Assembly (NCBI RefSeq): GCF_003576455.2 | Contig: NZ_CP032869.1 | Coordinates: forward strand, 2,356,001 to 2,420,000 | Origin: Mucilaginibacter celer | GTDB lineage: Bacteria > Bacteroidota > Bacteroidia > Sphingobacteriales > Sphingobacteriaceae | DNA length: 64,000 bases | Direction: 5' to 3' | Shown here: positions 34,644 to 44,800 of the stretch, in pieces | Layout: each line of letters opens with the position of its first letter | How positions within the stretch are numbered: position 1 is the stretch's first letter | The notes under the pieces: generated by a model | What the model saw: only the letters and a program-made list of their open reading frames with translations | Databases searched by the model: none | What the model was told of the DNA's origin: nothing | Program-made: the position numbers and the translations under genes

Positions 34644-34746
34644 AATTCCATTACAACTGTTTGATATGCAGATCGTTAAATAAACGAACATCTTGCGCTT
34701 AAATGATGAGAAAATTAATTTTGTTTCACTATTAATCCTCATTATT

Positions 34747-34824
34747 ATGAGAACAAACGTCAGTCTGCTTTTCTATTTGAAAAAGCCAAAGCACTATCAA
34801 TCAGGTCCCATGCATCGCATCTAA
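34747..34824 (+). pseudogene. Scrap of a tyrosine integrase N-terminus
   Basis: An open stretch of 25 codons from ATG 34747: TNVSLLFYLKKPKHYQSGP followed by unrelated residues and a stop. This opening is typical of the arm-binding N-terminus of Bacteroidota tyrosine integrases. Homology appears to stop after about 21 residues, where the sequence passes into serine-recombinase remains in another frame. It is not functional. Confidence 0.65.
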
Positions 34825-35213
34825 AGGCTCAAGTCCAAAAGAAAATTGAATATCAACAACCCAGATTTGCTCGTGCCAAAGAATTATTATTATCGGGGGA
34901 TCTTGATGCAGACGACTATCGCAATATCAAGCGAGATTACGAAAATCAGATAAAAGCTTTTTTTCACACATTAAGTAACGTTACTAAATCCCTTGATGCA
35001 ATTATCAAACAATATAGGCGAACCGAATTAGAAATGCACATTTTACCGCTGGTTCATCAGAAGGCCGACGTAGAAAACAAGCGAAAATTAGTGAGTATAT
35101 TCTTTCCAGAAAAACTTAGTTATCAAAATGATGGTTTCCATAATTCAAAACTTCGCTCAGAATTATATAATTTCTGTACGTTTGATCCTCACATAATAAA
35201 TCATAGCTTTTAA
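34809..35213 (+). pseudogene. C-terminal remnant of a serine recombinase
   Basis: An uninterrupted 134-codon frame ending TAA at 35213 with no plausible start. It contains ARAKELLLSGDLDADDYRNIK, a coiled-coil-like middle (QIKAFFHTLSNVTKSLDAII) and KRKLVSIFFPEKLSY. These match the C-terminal region of large serine recombinases of Bacteroidota (L-L-x-G-x-I-x-x-x-D-Y and the final I-x-x-x-F-P-E-K-L). The catalytic N-terminal resolvase domain and the zinc-ribbon part are gone. Lying right after two tRNA-Ser genes and before the PUL, it marks a decayed mobile element. Confidence 0.75.
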
Positions 35214-35654
35214 TTCATTTTTATTGAATGTAAATCTCGATTCCTCTAACATTTCAAACGTGGTACATGTTAGCTCGTTTGGTTTCACGTAGGTAATCTA
35301 TTGATTTATGATTCTACCGCAGGTCTTGTTAGGACAAAGTATATACTATAATGTTTGGTAAAAACTCCTTCGCCATGCTAGCAAAAATTATTTCGTCAGC
35401 TTTCCTGAAATTTAAAAAAAGGTCGTCGCAGCAGCCACAGTATCAGTAAACGAAAATCAACATGACGCGAGGCAAAGTGTCGGATTTATAACAATGAAAG
35501 TCTGATTGGTATAACACTTCCATCAGCGGAGTTGTCTAAATTCGTCAACCAATTAACACTTAATAAACTGCGCCCTAAATTATAACCAAAGTATTTTAAC
35601 GAATAAAAAGGGAACGCACCGATAACAAACAGTTAAAATTTCTAAACCCAAATT
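35214..35654. other. Non-coding spacer before the PUL, nothing clear
   Basis: 441 bases with no convincing ORF, RNA or repeat. A loose match to the PUL operator (TTAACA...CCCTAAATTATAACC, 35553-35587) lacks the right spacing and a -7 element. It holds the leader of the GH29 gene. Confidence 0.5.
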
Positions 35655-37019
35655 ATGTTGAAACAAAAAATTATTGCTGCCGGACTCCAATTAATTTTTA
35701 CAAGTTATTCTTTTTCGGTAAAAAGCCAGCAAATGAGTGACGCTGAAAGAAAATCAATGGATAAGGGCAAAGTTTACCCTGCATTAAAAGGTGCCGGGCT
35801 TGGAGTATCCGGGCCGGGATCAAACCTTTCGCCCGAAAAAATGCAATGGTGGGAAGATCAAAAATTTGGGATGTTTATACATTGGGGATTATATGCGATC
35901 CCGGCTACAGGGGAATGGACTATGTTCAACCAGCAGATCCCGGCGGAAGAATATGCCAAATTAGCCAGTCAATTTAACCCCAAACATTTTAGCGCCACAG
36001 AATGGGCCAGGGTAGCTAAAGAAGCGGGAATGAGATATATGGTGATGGTTAGCCGCCATCATGATGGTTTCGCTCTTTGGAACAGCCCGGCAAGTTACCG
36101 GCTTTTCAATAGTTGGGAAACTGCCGCCCACCGTGACTTTATGAAGGAGTACACAGATGCCTGCCGTAAGGCGGGCCTGTATGTTGGCATTTATTATTCT
36201 CCGCTGGATTGGCGGTTTCCGGGTTATTTTGACCCGCAGGGCTTTCCTGACAATGCCGCCCTGCTCAAGAAGCAAACCTACGGGCAAGTTGAAGAGTTAA
36301 TGAAAAATTATGGCAAAATAGATATTTTGTGGTATGATGGCGGATGGTTGGCTCATAAGGGCACTGATGCCGACGCGGCTTGGTTTTGGGAACCGTTAAA
36401 ACTTAACGCCATGGTGCGCAGCTATAACCCGGATATTGTTATTAATCCAAGATCGGGAATGGTGGGGGATTTTCAGACTGACGAAGGCGGCGGGGATGTG
36501 AATGGGCCAATTATCCCTTTCCCCTGGGAAAAATGCCTGAACCTTAATGAAACAAGTTGGGGATATAATAAAGCCCAGCAACTAATGCCGGTTAAACGGA
36601 TTATCACCATGCTTGTTAATACCGTTGACCGTGGAGGAAATATGCTTTTAAATGTTAGTCCTGACCCGGATGGAGTTATCCCCCCTACGCATGTTGAGCG
36701 GTTAAAAGAAGCGGGAAACTGGTTAGCGAAAAATGGTGAGAGCATTTATCAAACGCGCCCCGGTCCGTTTCAGCCTGTTGATGGTTTTTATGGGGCCACC
36801 TTCAGGGGTAACAATATTTATATCCACCTGCTCAAAATGCCGGAGGGAAATTCAACCGTTCAACTACCGCCGATTAAGCAAATTATCATGTCATGTTCTA
36901 TTCTGCACGGTAAAAAAATCAAATTCCGTCAGGATAAAACGGGGGTCAATCTCGATCTGGCGAACGTACGACCAGACTCGCTGGTTACCACATTGGTACT
37001 AAAAACAAGAGAAAAGTAA
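35655..37019 (+). CDS. GH29 alpha-L-fucosidase, secreted
   Basis: A 454-residue protein with a signal peptide (residues 1-25). The GH29 barrel motifs are FGMFIHWGLYAIPATGEW (71-88), SRHHDGFALW (133-142) and KIDILWYDGGW with nucleophile Asp228. A short C-terminal beta domain follows. It removes alpha-L-fucose from glycans. It is the first gene of the carbohydrate locus, transcribed alone towards the convergent GH5 gene and sharing a bidirectional terminator with it. Fucose on galactose is a normal decoration of dicot xyloglucan. Confidence 0.92.
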   Translation: MLKQKIIAAGLQLIFTSYSFSVKSQQMSDAERKSMDKGKVYPALKGAGLGVSGPGSNLSPEKMQWWEDQKFGMFIHWGLYAIPATGEWTMFNQQIPAEEYAKLASQFNPKHFSATEWARVAKEAGMRYMVMVSRHHDGFALWNSPASYRLFNSWETAAHRDFMKEYTDACRKAGLYVGIYYSPLDWRFPGYFDPQGFPDNAALLKKQTYGQVEELMKNYGKIDILWYDGGWLAHKGTDADAAWFWEPLKLNAMVRSYNPDIVINPRSGMVGDFQTDEGGGDVNGPIIPFPWEKCLNLNETSWGYNKAQQLMPVKRIITMLVNTVDRGGNMLLNVSPDPDGVIPPTHVERLKEAGNWLAKNGESIYQTRPGPFQPVDGFYGATFRGNNIYIHLLKMPEGNSTVQLPPIKQIIMSCSILHGKKIKFRQDKTGVNLDLANVRPDSLVTTLVLKTREK

Positions 37020-37090
37020 CCGGAATTAAGCACATGTTCATTTGAGCTGAATAAGCGAATTTTAAGATAGCCTATTAAAACAAATCAATA

Positions 37091-37137
37091 ATTAACAATT
37101 GGAACCCGGCCATCTATACCGGGTTCCAATTGTTAAT
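37091..37137. terminator. Bidirectional terminator, 19-bp perfect stem
   Basis: The arms 37091-37109 and 37119-37137 (core TTGGAACCCGG/CCGGGTTCCAA) have a 9-nt loop. The stem is flanked by an A-rich side and a T-run, between the convergent GH29 and GH5 genes. Confidence 0.92.
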
Positions 37138-37186
37138 TTTTAACACAGGCTTGACCATTCAATATTCGCAAACCCGACTGTAACAA

Positions 37187-38881
37187 TTATATCTTCACAA
37201 ACGCCCATTGCTGGTTGCGTCCTCCAGAGTAAGTCCACTGGTTAACGGCAACGCCATTATTAAGGGAACCTCCGGTTGCATCCAAAGCTTTCCCGCTGTT
37301 AGCATTAATAATCTTATAATATCCATTATCGGTTACCTGGATTGACCATTTCTGATTTGCATTTCCACTGTAATCCCATAACTCTACCTGGCCGCCATTG
37401 CCTGTATTCCAGCCGTAAACTTCGAGGCACTTGCCTGTTGCATGCATAGGTGTTAGCCTGTAATAGCCACTGCCCGCATCTTCTACTTTAAACTGCTGGT
37501 TCGCTCCCGCTAAGTATTCCCACTGGTCGGCTTGTGTTTGATTTGCAGTTCCCCATCCTGCAAACTCGAGGGCTTTAAAACTGTTTCTGTTATAAATTTG
37601 ATAAACCTGACCAATCTGTATCGCTAACGAAGTATTATTTTGACCTCCTTGTACCACGGCAGAATAGCCTTGCTGATCGCCTACATTATTGTTTTGCCTG
37701 CTGATAAGTTTGAATGCGTTGTTTCCTGTAGCTCCATCATCAAAATAAAACGGGCGTAATCCATATTGCAATGCCTGGTGTGTGATATAATTCAGATAGT
37801 ACGCCCTGCTTGCAAGATGCAATGTTAAGGCATCTCCTGAGAGTGTAGCTGAACGGCGGATAGCTCCATACTCACCCAATATAACAGGTATGCCTTTATC
37901 GATAAACTTAGATTTCATTAAAGGAAACTCTGCCGGCGCATTTGATTCTTCACCGTATGTAGCATTTCGTGAAGGATCTGCGGTAGAGTGGTAACCGCTG
38001 CCCCAGTAGTAGGCCATATTACCCCAGCTTACATCCGAGGTCAGAAAGCAAAACTGCGGTGGTGTGTAATAATGTACCTCAACCATCAGGCGATTGGAGG
38101 CCGGATCTGTAGGTAACGTATTCATTAAAACATTGGTATTATCAATATTTGTACCTGGCCCCTGAACAACCAGCACCCTGTAACTATTATGGCCACCGGT
38201 TGATCTGACTGCGTTAACAAAAGTTTGATGGTAAGAAAGCAGTGCACCCATACCAGTAGCGTCTGTAACATTTGGCTCGTTAGCGCTGGCAAAAATCAAA
38301 TGTTCATCAAAACCTCGCATGGCAGTTGCAATTTGCTCCCAAAATGCTTTTTGCTTGGCATTTACTGCGGCCTGAGCCGCTGTAGTACAATTGTTTTCTA
38401 ACCAACCACCATCCCAGTGTATATTTAATATTACATATAAACCATCATTAACACAGTACTGAACCACTTGCTGTACGCGGTTAAGCCATGATTGCTGAAT
38501 TTGCCCGGTGCTTTGGTTTGAGTACTGGTCCCAATCGCACGGTATACGAACTGCTGTAAAACCGGCTTTTTTTACTTCATCGATAAGTGCCTGAGTTACC
38601 ATTGGATTACCCCAGTTTGTTTCCCCTCCGGTTGCCTCAAGTGAGTTACCCAAATTCCAGCCCAATTGAAATTTTGCGGCAAGTTGGGCAGCGGTGCTGG
38701 AAACTCCCGTTTGATCTGGCGCGAGGGGAGATGTGTTGTAGCTGGGATAACTTATTACAGCCAGCGTTTTGGTTGTTTTTGAAATAGACGGCTTAGCATC
38801 CGGGGTGGTAATTTGTTGCTTTTTACATTGTGTTAACAGTAAAAGCATAGCGATACCTAAAAAAAAGTTTAGTGTTCTCAT
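37187..38881 (-). CDS. GH5 endo-beta-glucanase lipoprotein with C-terminal ricin-type lectin domain
   Basis: 564 residues. The lipoprotein signal has Cys19 (LLLLTQCKKQ). The GH5 catalytic domain spans about residues 55-415, with GWNLGNSLEATGGE, the acid/base Glu202 in FASANEPNV and the nucleophile Glu337 in VILGEYGAIRR. The layout suggests subfamily GH5_4 (endoglucanase/xyloglucanase). Residues about 425-564 form a ricin/CBM13-like beta-trefoil with three Q-x-W motifs (QADQW, NQKW, NQQW), likely for glycan binding. It shares its catalytic type with the BACON-GH5 at 48212. A degenerate copy of the PUL operator lies upstream. Confidence 0.93.
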   Translation of the reverse strand: MRTLNFFLGIAMLLLLTQCKKQQITTPDAKPSISKTTKTLAVISYPSYNTSPLAPDQTGVSSTAAQLAAKFQLGWNLGNSLEATGGETNWGNPMVTQALIDEVKKAGFTAVRIPCDWDQYSNQSTGQIQQSWLNRVQQVVQYCVNDGLYVILNIHWDGGWLENNCTTAAQAAVNAKQKAFWEQIATAMRGFDEHLIFASANEPNVTDATGMGALLSYHQTFVNAVRSTGGHNSYRVLVVQGPGTNIDNTNVLMNTLPTDPASNRLMVEVHYYTPPQFCFLTSDVSWGNMAYYWGSGYHSTADPSRNATYGEESNAPAEFPLMKSKFIDKGIPVILGEYGAIRRSATLSGDALTLHLASRAYYLNYITHQALQYGLRPFYFDDGATGNNAFKLISRQNNNVGDQQGYSAVVQGGQNNTSLAIQIGQVYQIYNRNSFKALEFAGWGTANQTQADQWEYLAGANQQFKVEDAGSGYYRLTPMHATGKCLEVYGWNTGNGGQVELWDYSGNANQKWSIQVTDNGYYKIINANSGKALDATGGSLNNGVAVNQWTYSGGRNQQWAFVKI

Positions 38882-39024
38882 ATTGAATTATTAATTGGTT
38901 TATTACAAAAAGCAACAGGTACAGAGAACCAGATTACAAACAGCTTTTAGATGATTGTAATTCCGTTTTAAATTTTGTAGCCTGTTGTTGGTTTAAAGCG
39001 TTGTTAGTTTATTGGTTTGGGAGC

Positions 39025-39081
39025 CAAATTTATTGGGCGAAAAGGTTACGAAAGTGAATAAATAGGGTACCGAATGTTTAA
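39025..39081 (-). promoter_or_regulatory. PUL operator-like box (degenerate) and -7 element upstream of ricin-GH5
   Basis: The plus strand holds ATAAATAGGG then TAC..AATGTTTAA (39054-39081), the PUL box with one deletion and one insertion. TAAATTTG, a perfect TAnnTTTG on the minus strand, lies at 39025-39032. From the end of this element to AAATAGGG is 28 nt, the same as for the other boxes. The rest of the 459-base gap (38882-39340) shows nothing else. Confidence 0.55.
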
Positions 39082-39340
39082 TTCAATATTAAACAACCTT
39101 TAATTAAAGGCTAATATTCACTAAGAATATAGAAAAAATAACCAGCATTCGGGCTATTACAGGTTGCCCGGAATTTTAATATCGAAACGACTGTGGAATA
39201 CTAACGGCGTAAACAAATAACCGCTAAAAGTACACGTTAATCATGTAGCCTTAGCGGCGAAGCAAACCGTTAGAAATTTGGTTTAAGACAATCAACATCA
39301 TGCAACTTAAAACACGATGGTGTGCTTGGGGATTTATCTT

Positions 39341-40930
39341 TTAAAGCCTGACAAGGTTAATCAAAAAAACGTCGTTCTCTTTTAATGCAATTTTCCGGAA
39401 AAACAGGCCTGAAGCGTTAACGCTGATTGTTGCCTTAAAAACCGGAGCACCGTCATTCTGGGTTTTCAACATGGCCACCTGCGTTTTTGTTAATTGATCG
39501 GGTTTATTCAACGATAGGTAGGTTGTGTAAGCATCATTTACTTTATAACCGGTTTGATAAATTTCCAACCGGTATTTTCCCTTCTGCATACCGGATACTC
39601 TTAAATCAACCTCTCCTTTTGATTTGGCTGGCAGATCGCGGATGTAGTACGACTGGTTATTAACGGAATCGGGCAAAGTATATGTATAATCCCATAACAG
39701 AATTTGAACGCCGCCTTTTTTATCCTTGCAAGCCCATGACGAATTGTCCTCATCATTTATTTCTGTTTCACCCAATTTATTTAGAAAGGAGTAGGAAAAA
39801 AAAGCAGGCTTTTTTATTCCCTGTGTGTTCAGCAAACCGAATCCGCCATGAAAGGGAGTAAACCGGGGGCCTGGCTCTTCAAAAATATCTGTAAACGTCC
39901 AGTACGACATGGAATTGGCTGCCGCGCCTGTTTGCTTCAGCTTTTGGAGAATGTACGCCGCCTCATGATAACTATCGTGCAATGGATCGGCAGGCGTGTA
40001 TGACGAACTCCATTCAGTGTAATGTAATTCCAGCCCCGGAATGGCTGAATTTTGAATTTGTTTGCGTGAATTCCAAACGTCACCGCTAACACTTTCCTTA
40101 TTTTTATCCAGCACCGTACCTGTCGATCCGTATTCATCTAAAAAACCCTGCTTTACGCCATAAGCGTGGGTGCTTATAAAATCAATCGGAACCGAATTCT
40201 TATAACAAAAATCTATCATTTCGGGCACCCATGCCGCCCCCGCGGTAGCAGGGCCACCAACTTTATAGGCCGCACTCACGCTTTTTATCGCCTTTGCGCT
40301 GTACTGATACAATTTGAAATAATCATCCTGCGAGCCTGTCCAAAAACCTCCTTTCAGGTTAGGCTCATTCCAAACTTCAAAATACCAGGTTTTAACCTCA
40401 TCAGCGCCATATCGTTCGGTAAAATGCTGAGCGAGGTTTCTGACTAAACCTTCCCATTTTTTATAATCTTTTGGCGGGGTCACATTACCTCTCCACCAAA
40501 AAATTGTGTTATTACCACTTGCCAGCGCTCCCGGCATAAAGCCTAACTCCACAAAAGGTTTCATGCCTATACTCAAAATATAGTCATACAGTACGTCGAC
40601 ATATTGATAGTTATATTTCGGCTTTCCGTTCCTGTCCTCCATGTAAACAGCCATATCATCAGTGAGGAGGCCGTGCATCCTGATATATTTAAAGCCGCAT
40701 TCCTTTTTCGCAATGGCCAATTGCTGTTGCCAATCGGATCGTAAGCCCTCGTTTGCACGCCCCGCCCCCACACACGCCTTAAACGAAGTATTGAAAATCC
40801 CTTTTTCTTTATTAAAATCAAGGCTAATAATTCTGTTAGCTGTAGGCGCATGACCCGGATGATCAGTTTGCGCCAAAACACTGCTGCAAAGGTTACCCGC
40901 TATAAGGAATGGTAAAATTTTTCTTTTCAT
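39341..40930 (-). CDS. GH39 glycosidase (beta-xylosidase type), secreted
   Basis: 529 residues with a signal peptide (residues 1-20). The (beta/alpha)8 barrel carries YIRMHGLLTDD, the acid/base Glu189 in FEVWNEPNLKGGFW and the nucleophile Glu306 in LHYTEWSSS, diagnostic of GH39. A C-terminal beta-sandwich starts near residue 410. GH39 enzymes are mostly beta-xylosidases, with some alpha-L-iduronidases or arabinosidases; the substrate here is open. It is divergent from susC and has a strong copy of the PUL operator box upstream. Confidence 0.92.
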   Translation of the reverse strand: MKRKILPFLIAGNLCSSVLAQTDHPGHAPTANRIISLDFNKEKGIFNTSFKACVGAGRANEGLRSDWQQQLAIAKKECGFKYIRMHGLLTDDMAVYMEDRNGKPKYNYQYVDVLYDYILSIGMKPFVELGFMPGALASGNNTIFWWRGNVTPPKDYKKWEGLVRNLAQHFTERYGADEVKTWYFEVWNEPNLKGGFWTGSQDDYFKLYQYSAKAIKSVSAAYKVGGPATAGAAWVPEMIDFCYKNSVPIDFISTHAYGVKQGFLDEYGSTGTVLDKNKESVSGDVWNSRKQIQNSAIPGLELHYTEWSSSYTPADPLHDSYHEAAYILQKLKQTGAAANSMSYWTFTDIFEEPGPRFTPFHGGFGLLNTQGIKKPAFFSYSFLNKLGETEINDEDNSSWACKDKKGGVQILLWDYTYTLPDSVNNQSYYIRDLPAKSKGEVDLRVSGMQKGKYRLEIYQTGYKVNDAYTTYLSLNKPDQLTKTQVAMLKTQNDGAPVFKATISVNASGLFFRKIALKENDVFLINLVRL

Positions 40931-41091
40931 ATTAATTGGTTATTTGTTCCGGATACCAGACGATTGGCTCGGCCACTTTTTCGCCTCCTTGTTACCCGGT
41001 ACCGAATAAATTACGGAACTTTATTTTTACGATATAACAGTTTACCGTAAATCTTTAACCATACCAAGATGTTCCGCGTTATTCGATAGCG

Positions 41092-41147
41092 CAAAAGTAG
41101 AATCGGGTGCGCAGCCAGTTGTTTACAAATAGGGATACAAATGTTAA
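41092..41147 (-). promoter_or_regulatory. PUL operator box and promoter of the GH39 gene
   Basis: The 29-nt box 41119-41147 contains AAATAGGGATACAAATG at 41127-41143 and differs from the box upstream of the GH2 operon at one base. TACTTTTG, a perfect minus-strand -7 element, lies at 41092-41099, 28 nt from AAATAGGG. The box would sit just upstream of the -33 region, where an AraC-type activator binds. Confidence 0.7.
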
Positions 41148-41411
41148 AAACCCGATTAATCCATTAACATTTAAATAGCCCTGAAATCAATTTTGTTTTA
41201 AATCAGCTGTTATGCTTTGTACGATGCTGGTTCACGGTATTATTCTCCTTTAAAATCGGCATCATCCTCGCATGTCGGAGAGAAGGCATACTACTATTTG
41301 AACTTATCAGGCTTTGCTCCTTTCATACATTTGATAATTTTTGAACCATTTTGGGCCACATCAGGTAGCAATATAATTTATTTGATTGAATATCAATGTC
41401 TTAATAACTGA

Positions 41412-41468
41412 TTAACATTTGTATCCCTATTTATAAACAATCGATTGAGATCGGGTCCTCTAAATTTA
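41412..41468 (+). promoter_or_regulatory. PUL operator box and promoter of susC
   Basis: The box 41412-41440 is the exact complement of the one at 60310-60338 (29 of 29). It contains CCCTATTT at 41425-41432; TAAATTTA at 41461-41468 is 29 nt further, one base off TAnnTTTG. This leaves a leader of about 380 nt before susC. The leader (41469-41851) has no gene I can support. Confidence 0.7.
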
Positions 41469-41851
41469 TCCTCCATAAAACGGCATTTGCCCTGTCGCTG
41501 CCGTGTGTCTGTTACCAACGATGGTAAACAACGGTATAACCAATTTTAACAATAACCTAATTAAACTAATTATTATGCCAAAACGCATACTTATATGCAC
41601 TCGTACTTTTTGTACGGTAAACCATTAAAAACTTAGGGGCTGCCTTATTTGCAGTACCCGTATCAGTTGGTGTTGTAACGATGTTACAAGTGTAATAGCC
41701 TTGAATTTTCCTCATGACACCAAGGGAATCAAGATCCTGCTATAATAAATTGCTATCCATTCACACCAATGCTTCAGCGTATAAAACTGCCCGATAAAAT
41801 ACCAAACAATTAACAAACCAATTAACCAAACAATTATGAACGTCAATTAAC

Positions 41852-44800
41852 ATGGAAAAAGATTTACGAAAAAGATTAAAACAGGTAGTACCGCTGTTTA
41901 CTGCTTTAGTGCTGTTAAGTATTACCGGTTTTGCACAAACCATAAAAATTACCGGTAAAATTACCAGTGCAGATAATAATCTGCCATTACCCGGTGTAAC
42001 CATTAAAGTAAAGGATTCCTCTACAGGTACATTATCGGCCCTGGATGGCACTTATACCATTAATGCAAAAAAAGGAGATGTTCTGGTTTTTAGCTTCATA
42101 AGCTACAACACCTTGCAAATATATGTCGGCACATCTTCGGTTATCAACGCGGTGCTCAAATCGTCAACCAGCGATTTGAACGAAGTGGTGGTTATCGGTT
42201 ATGGCACCCGTAAACGGCATGACCTTACCGGTGCCATCTCCTCAGTAACATCTGCAGATATACTGAAAGCACAACCTACAACTTTCGATCAGGCCTTACA
42301 GGGAAGAGTAGCGGGCGTGGTTGTGCAGCAGGTATCAGGCCAGCCCGGCGGCGATGTGAATGTTCAGATCCGCGGTTTGGGCGGCTTTACAGGCGCTCCT
42401 CCTTTATATGTGATTGATGGTGTGCAGATCCCGCCGAACGGACAATCGGCCATTGCGGGTAACGGCACAAACCCATTATCCAGCATCAACCCATCCGATA
42501 TAGCTTCAATAGATGTATTAAAAGATGCGTCGGCGACAGCTATTTACGGCTCACAGGCCTCTAACGGTGTAATCATCATTACCACCAAAAGGGGTGTCTC
42601 CGGTCCGCCGCTTATTAGCTACGACGGCTACCAGGGCTGGCAAAAATTGCCCAAGTACTACGATGTGATGGATTTAAGGCAGTACGCAACCTTCATGAAT
42701 GAGAAGTCGGCAATTATAGGTTATGATCTGCGGCCGCAATTTGCCAACCCGCAATACCTGGGGCCGGGCACCAACTGGCAGAAAGCGCTGTTTCGCACGG
42801 CCCCTATGTTAAACCATAATTTAGCCATCAGCGGCGGTGATGCGAGAACAAAATATTACATATCAGGCACCTATTTTTCACAAACCGGTATTGCATTAGG
42901 CTCAGATTTTAAAAGAACATCGGTTAAAGCGAATGTTGATAACAAAACAACCGATTGGTTAAAGGTTGGTATTAACCTGAACATGGCGCATGTGGCCGAA
43001 AATGTAACCACCTCCAATACGGGTGTGATTTTACAAGCACTTAATCAAACCCCCGATGTAGCCGTTGTGAACCCGGATGGTACCTGGGGAGGCAACGACC
43101 CTAATATTTATGGCGCTGTAGGCACTAACCCTTTCGCCATAGCAACCATAGTGAAAGATTTTAAAAGCCGCTACCAACTATTCAGTAATGCTTATGCGGA
43201 AATTCAATTTACCAAAGATTTAACGTTGCGTAACGAAGTAGCTGGTAATTTTGATTTCGCTACCGAAGATTACTTTAACCCAAGCTACGTAATGGGCGCT
43301 TATACTAAAAGTAATAACAGCGGCACGGCCTCGAGCGCGCAAAATTTTTACAACTCTATTTCAAATTACCTGACCTACCAGCACACATTTGCAAAAAAAT
43401 ATTTTGTAAACGCTGTTGCAGGTCATGAAGCCCAACTACTTAAAAATAGCGGCATATCGGCCACACGTACCAATTTTGCAAGTAACAACGTACAAACAAT
43501 AAGCAGCGGCGATGCAACAACCGCAACCAATACCGGCGTTAAGGGTCAGGGCGCTTTAGAAGCATATTTCGGCAGGGCTAACTTTACTTATGATGATCGT
43601 TATTTGCTAACCGCAACCGTGCGCCATGACGGATCATCGAAATTTGCTGAAGCCAACCGGTGGAATACAACCTATTCGGGTGCGCTTGCCTGGAAAATAA
43701 ACCATGAAAGCTTTCTTAAAGGCATAAAAGCGATAAATGACCTTAAACTGAGGCTGGGTTACGGATTGGTGAACAATCAAAACATCGCGGAATATGCTTA
43801 TGGCTCAACCTTAAGTACGATATCAACCGGTTTGTCGGGTAATTCGCAAATCACTACCACAACCGGAAACCCGAACATCAAATGGGAAACTACAAAATCC
43901 TACAATATTGGTTTAGACGCGTCTGTGTTAAATGGCAGGATCAACTTCTCTGGTGATGTTTATTACCGCAAAACCGATAACCTATTGCTCAGTTTAACCC
44001 TACCCTACTACTCTGGCACATTCGCGGCAGGCGGCTATTCGCCGGGCGCTGTGCAGGCCCCTTATGTAAATATTGGCGCGGTAAGCAACAGGGGTTTTGA
44101 GTTTTCACTTTCTACACAAAACATCAGGTCGAAAAATTTTACATGGAACACTAACATCAACTTTTCGCGGAATATTAACAAGGTACTTGCTCTGGTTGAT
44201 GGTACCCCGGCTATCTACGGAACTGTTTCTAAAACTGTTGTAGGCAGGTCTATCGGTGAGTTTTATGGTTACCAGGTGTTGGGTATTTATAAAAACGCCG
44301 CCGATTTTGCCAATCACACCGCTTTACCGCAAAATGGCAGTGGCCCTATACCTATAACCCCTGGTTCGGGCGGTGTTTGGGTAGGCGATGTGATTTTTAA
44401 GGATATCAACGGTGATGGTAAAATTGATGCCAGCGACCAAACCTTCCTGGGTTCGCCCATGCCTAAGTTTCAGTTCGGCATCAATAACAGCTTTAATTAT
44501 AAAAATTTCGACCTGAATGTTTTTCTGGCCGGCAACTATGGTAACAAAGTTTATAACCAGTTAAAAGTAAACGGCGATAACCCTAATCAAAACTTCGGTT
44601 ATTTCCCATCGGTTTTCAACTATGCTAAAATAGGATTGATTGATCCGACGGGTTCAACGTCGGATATCAACAATGTGTATATCACAAACCCATCCACAAA
44701 TATCACCCGCATTAGCCAGGCCAGCGGCAATGATAATCAGCGCTTTTCTGATAAATACATTGAAAATGGATCATTCATTAAATGCAAAAACATCGCTTTA

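Noticed and set aside
35351-35449. A 32-codon ORF (MFGKNSFAML...) in the spacer before the GH29 gene
   Set aside because: Too short, no recognisable pattern, no coupling to any neighbour.
35553-35587. A possible fifth PUL operator upstream of the GH29 gene (TTAACA...CCCTAAATTATAACC)
   Set aside because: It needs an 8-nt insertion, and there is no TAnnTTTG-like element 28-29 nt away.
41217-41411. A 64-codon frame starting YDAGSRYYSP, reminiscent of an Rhs core repeat, between the two PUL boxes
   Set aside because: TTG start, no leader or ribosome-site support, no continuing similarity. It lies inside a divergent regulatory region, so it is probably chance.
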